Both the position numbers and the translations under genes were made by a program. Source: JAWPNA01 sp045402695 (GTDB taxonomy: Bacteria; Acidobacteriota; Polarisedimenticolia; JACPZX01; DASXTC01). Taken from it: 37,354 nucleotides of DNA. Below, piece by piece: positions 34,682-37,354 of the stretch. Location: contig JAWPNA010000307.1 of NCBI GenBank assembly GCA_045402695.1, forward strand, positions 1 through 37,354, read 5' to 3'. Each line of letters starts with the position of its first letter. Position 1 is the stretch's first letter. The notes beneath the pieces are model-generated. The model saw nothing but the letters and a program-made list of their open reading frames with translations, was not told where the DNA came from and ran no database searches.

Positions 34682-34718
34682 GCGCGTGTGGGCCCTGCAG
34701 CCCGAGCGCGTCGGGATC
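34639..34718. repeat. 80-bp direct repeat, left copy
   Basis: Identical over 80 bases to 35468-35547 in the same orientation, with flanks diverging at once on both sides. It covers the final codons and stop of the cheC-like gene plus 37 downstream bases. The repeat contains GGGCCCT twice and a CTCGGGC/GCCCGAG inverted pair (34649-34655 and 34700-34706). The two copies enclose a toxin-antitoxin pair. Confidence 0.93.
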
Positions 34719-34767
34719 GGTGAGTACACCGCCCGCTGAACCGGGGCAACCACACTGACTGGCCCGC

Positions 34768-35088
34768 TCAAGCGCTCCGACGCAGCGGCTGGAGGCGCGC
34801 GATCTCAGCGGCATTCTCTCCTCGCAGAGCGTGCCAGAGGTCCCAATCCTGTTGCAGTCCCAACCAAAAGTCCGCCGGCATGCTCAGGACGCGGGAGAGA
34901 CGCAGCGCCGTATCGGGGGTCACTGACCGCTTGCCGCGGATGACTTCGTTAAGGCGTGGATAGGAGATGCCCAGACGTGTCGCCAGCTCGGTCTGCGTGA
35001 TCCCAAGCGGCAGGAGGAACTCCTCGAGGAGCATCTCCCCCGGATGGGTCGGCGGGCGGTGCGCCGGAAGACGCCGGCCCACGGGCAT
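34768..35088 (-). CDS. higA: HigA-type antitoxin
   Basis: A 106-residue DNA-binding antitoxin. The typical opening PTHPGEMLLEEFLLPLGITQ is followed by a helix-turn-helix (TELATRLGISYPRLNEVIRG), then KRSVTPDTALRLSRVLSMPA and the end FWLGLQQDWDLWHAL, all standard for the HigA/VapI group. It should bind the toxin and repress the promoter. The ATG at 35088 lies 28 bases after the toxin stop; a further ATG sits about 17 codons in. It is downstream of the toxin gene, the order characteristic of higBA. Confidence 0.9.
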   Translation of the reverse strand: MPVGRRLPAHRPPTHPGEMLLEEFLLPLGITQTELATRLGISYPRLNEVIRGKRSVTPDTALRLSRVLSMPADFWLGLQQDWDLWHALRGENAAEIARLQPLRRSA

Positions 35089-35116
35089 CGCGGCTGTACG
35101 GCGAGGACGCTTTCCT

Positions 35117-35410
35117 CTAGTGGTAGTCCGTGATCTCGACCTCGTGCGCATTCTCCCCCTCCCAACGGAAACAGATACGGTACTGATCGTCGATCCGGAT
35201 GCTGTGCTGACGCGCTCTCGCACCTCGAAGCGCCTCCAGGCGGTTGCCCGGCGGCACCGCAAGCCCCAGCAGGTCGCGTACGCGGTTGACCTGGTCAAGC
35301 TTTCGCCGGGCGGCCGGCCAGATAGCCTTCGGGCACGTTCGCCGGGCGATCCGGGTGTCGGAACCTTCGAAGACGTCCTCCGTGCCGCGATCCCGGAACG
35401 ACGCTATCAT
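35117..35410 (-). CDS. higB: HigB-type mRNA-interferase toxin
   Basis: A 97-residue toxin of the RelE/HigB fold, starting MIASFRDRGTEDVFEG and ending DDQYRICFRWEGENAHEVEI then TDYH, the family's C-terminal strand and tail. Members cleave mRNA at the ribosome. The ATG at 35410 is the family-standard start and lies just downstream of a strong -10 (35418-35423); the next upstream ATG at 35419 would overlap that -10, so it is unlikely. The transcript may be leaderless. No inactivating change is evident. Confidence 0.9.
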   Translation of the reverse strand: MIASFRDRGTEDVFEGSDTRIARRTCPKAIWPAARRKLDQVNRVRDLLGLAVPPGNRLEALRGARARQHSIRIDDQYRICFRWEGENAHEVEITDYH

Positions 35411-35417
35411 GGGGTTC

Positions 35418-35446
35418 ATTATAATGCATGTCGTTATAACAGGCAA
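35418..35446 (-). promoter_or_regulatory. higBA promoter with twin palindromic operators
   Basis: On the minus strand TTGCCT (35446-35441) and a perfect TATAAT (35423-35418) are separated by exactly 17 bases. Two 8-bp palindromes, GTTATAAC (35433-35440) and ATTATAAT (35418-35425), have centres 15 bp apart; one lies in the spacer and the other on the -10. They are good candidate sites for HigA autoregulation. This is the most AT-rich spot in the region. Confidence 0.7.
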
Positions 35447-35467
35447 ACTGCGGCCTGGAGAACCAGG

Positions 35468-35547
35468 GCTGGGGGCCCTCGGGCCTCATGCCGGGATCTC
35501 CAGGGGCTGAGCGCGTGTGGGCCCTGCAGCCCGAGCGCGTCGGGATC
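35468..35547. repeat. 80-bp direct repeat, right copy
   Basis: Exact copy of 34639-34718, in the same orientation, 829 bp further along. It lies between the higBA promoter and the 3' end of the broken membrane-protein gene. It carries no gene of its own: the part that ends the cheC-like frame is only a fragment here. Confidence 0.93.
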
Positions 35548-35572
35548 CAGGGACCTGCTCCCCCGCTACCGC

Positions 35573-37215
35573 TCAAGCTGGGAGCGCAGGGTGCCGGCAT
35601 CCTTTATTGTGCAGGTCCGCCTGCTCCGCCTTGTCAATCTGCGCGCGCGCGTAGTCCCGGGCGAGGGCGAGATGGACCTTCGCCTCGAACTTCCGCGGGA
35701 GATCGAACGCGAGCAGCGCCGCATGGAACTCGGCGGCCCGGTCGACGTTGCCGACCAGGCTCAGGCCATCGGCGTAGTTGGCCAAAGCGGACATCCGGCC
35801 CATCGGCCATTGCCAGGAGGGCCTCCGCTCGAGCAGATTCCTCGAATTCTCGTTGAAGCCGGAGGCGAACCGTTCCCGGGCCCTGCCGACCAGATCGTCG
35901 TGTCCCTCGCCGTGCACGAACACGACGGCCACCTCGTCCACGTATACGAGGGCCCAGCGCGGGTCGGAATTGAGCCACTGGATCAGACGGTGGTGCGCCG
36001 GGATCCGGTGATCCAGCAGAGCCGCGCCGATCCCGGCACTGTCGGCCTGCTGCTGCCAGGCTTCGGGGGTCCGCAGTCCTCTGATGTAAGCCGCGTAGAA
36101 CTCGTCGTCGTACACCTCGAGACGTCCATCCATGTAGACCTTGTCGCCGAGGGGGGTGTCCCAGGTCAGGTAGCCACCCGACGTGAGGTCGCAGAACAGC
36201 CTGCCGGGCGGCTGCATCTCCCGGACGAAGGCCGCGGCCTTGATCGGGAAACTCATCTCGAGCGTGCCGGCGCCGAACTCGCGGGGTTCGAGGTTTCACA
36301 GATAGAGACGATTGCTCGTGACCCTCCAGACGGCCCCGCCAAGGAAGAGGAGGAGCGCCCCGATACCCGCCGTCCGGGCGGCCCTCGCGAATCCCGATCC
36401 TCTCACCGGCATGCGTTGGCCGAGCAGACGCAGGCATCGGGCGGTGAACGGGGCTGCCACCATGGCGAACAACGCCATGTTGCGCCGCGCCAGCAGCGAG
36501 AGGCCGGCGAGTCCGGCGAAGACCAGCAGGCCGGCCGGATCGAATCCGCCGTCGTCTCCGCCGGGGCCGTCCGACCGAGGCTTTCCCCGGTGGCCCGCCA
36601 CGCCGCCGGCGGGAGCCGTAGGCGCCTCGAGATCTCGGCCACCAGGTGACAGCCGATGACGAACAGTCCGATGATGAACAGAGAATGGCTGTTGACCCAC
36701 ATCAGCATGACGAGAGGCAGCATCCAGAGCCGGCGCGATCGGCCGCCGCGCGCCGATTCGAGAACCCAGAGGGTGAGCTGAACGAGGACCAGCGACACGA
36801 CTTCGGGCCTGATCGCGAACCGTTCCGAAACGATGCACCCTACCCAGAGCGCGAGGAGCGACGACGCAACCGGCCCGAGAAAAGGCCGCATGTTGATCAG
36901 GAGCAGGGCGAATGCGAAGGCGAACCCCAGGGCCGTCGCGAGGCTGATCAGCGCCGGCCCGCCGGCCTGGTGAAGGCCGTACAGCACCAAGTCATAGAGC
37001 CACTGGAGGTTGATCCAGGGATGGTCCGGGACCGTGAACGAGAGGACGTCGGTGGACGGCACCGCGTGGTTGCGGGCGATCCATCGCCCGGCGGCCAGGT
37101 GCCACCAGGTGTCCGGATTGTCGAGCCGCGCGAACGCCAACAGGAATGCCAGGGCGGTGACGAGCCAGGGAAGCGCGCCCGGCACTCGATCCTTGGAGAA
37201 GCTCCCGGCCAGCAC
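35573..37215 (-). pseudogene. Broken polytopic membrane-protein gene
   Basis: Three pieces on the minus strand belong to one former gene of the type with an N-terminal multi-span membrane part and a C-terminal soluble part. Piece 1 (37215 to about 36620) has FARLDNPDTWWHLAAGRWIA and several spans. Then the frame shifts by one, and piece 2 (about 36560-36299) reads PAGLLVFAGLAGLSLLARRN in the other frame. It meets an in-frame TGA at 36296-36298 where relatives, from memory, have Trp. Piece 3 continues in the same frame after the stop (NLEPREFGAGTLEMSF to 35573), with GGYLTW and YMDGRLEVYDDEFY. The segment between pieces 1 and 2 is shorter than in relatives, suggesting a deletion. The GTG at 37215 follows the thioredoxin stop by five bases. 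The original function is probably envelope glycan or lipid related; not certain. Confidence 0.78.
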
Positions 37216-37220
37216 CCGCC

Positions 37221-37354
37221 TCAGATGTGCCGCTTGATCATCGCGGAGATCACTTCCTTGGATTGCGCCCCGATGATCTGATCCACCACCTTGCCGTTCT
37301 TGAACAGGAGCAGCGTGGGGATGCTCTGGACGCCGAAGCGTGACGGCGCGGCCG
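37221..37354 (-). CDS. trxA: Thioredoxin, C-terminal end only
   Basis: The last 44 residues of a thioredoxin, with the rest beyond the right edge. It reads RFGVQSIPTLLLFKNGKVVD then QIIGAQSKEVISAMIKRHI; SIPT holds the cis-proline and KNGKVV the beta-hairpin of the fold. The active-site CGPC lies outside the window. The stop is at 37221-37223 and the broken membrane gene begins five bases further on, so the two once formed an operon. Confidence 0.88.
   Translation of the reverse strand, partial: AAPSRFGVQSIPTLLLFKNGKVVDQIIGAQSKEVISAMIKRHI

Noticed and set aside
34639..35547. Integron attC sites around the toxin-antitoxin pair
   Set aside because: The 80-bp repeat has no GTTRRRY core or matching complement at its ends and the copies are exact, unlike attC sites.
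34639..35547. Insertion-sequence target duplication
   Set aside because: Target duplications are usually 2-14 bp, and no transposase or terminal inverted repeat is present between the copies.

Overview
This is a 37.4-kb window from a GC-rich, Gram-negative-type bacterium. Overlapping ATGA/GTGA gene junctions and GTG or TTG starts are common. Gene content includes a full Bat (aerotolerance-type) operon, a methylmalonyl-CoA epimerase/MeaB/acyl-CoA dehydrogenase cluster, many exported or lipid-anchored hydrolases, an ECF sigma operon and a compact chemosensory cluster. This fits an Acidobacteriota-like or similar deep-branching soil/sediment lineage. That placement is inference: I see no rRNA, tRNA or ribosomal-protein gene to anchor it.

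Layout. (1) 1-5915, minus strand: patatin-like lipase, DUF255 thioredoxin-fold/glycosidase-like protein, mtnP and a PfkB kinase, then a TPR protein that runs off the left edge. (2) 6083-9006, plus strand: ECF sigma factor, zinc-finger anti-sigma factor, and an HtrA-like two-PDZ protein that has lost all three catalytic residues. (3) 9094-14355, minus strand: an amidohydrolase lipoprotein, then an operon of acyl-CoA dehydrogenase, meaB, methylmalonyl-CoA epimerase, an unknown conserved protein and a zinc-ribbon/FHA protein. (4) 14594-15596: a lower-GC patch with a GNAT acetyltransferase and a DUF488 protein. (5) 15869-18964: M28 peptidase, a SplB-like radical SAM protein with an incomplete cluster motif, and a glutathione S-transferase-like protein. 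(6) 19026-29681, minus strand: nine tightly packed genes, moxR, DUF58, a BatD/DUF4381-like protein, batA, a batB-batC fusion, batD, a batE-like gene, hemW and ltaE. (7) 29867-34681, plus strand: chemoreceptor, cheW, cheY, cheA and cheC-like, with no cheR or cheB in view. (8) 34639-35547: a higBA-type toxin-antitoxin module bracketed by two identical 80-bp direct repeats, the left one covering the 3' end of the cheC-like gene. (9) 35573-37215: a broken membrane-protein gene with a frameshift, a probable internal deletion and an in-frame stop. (10) 37221 to the right edge: the C-terminal end of a thioredoxin.

How the genes work together. The acyl-CoA dehydrogenase/MeaB/epimerase set points to branched-chain or odd-chain acyl-CoA breakdown through methylmalonyl-CoA. 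The MoxR/Bat set is an envelope-associated AAA+/VWA chaperone-like system, here co-transcribed with a heme chaperone and threonine aldolase. The chemosensory cluster looks like a short-receptor pathway tuned by a CheC-type phosphatase. The least expected items are the catalytically dead HtrA in a sigma-factor operon and the repeat-bracketed toxin-antitoxin islet beside a decaying gene.
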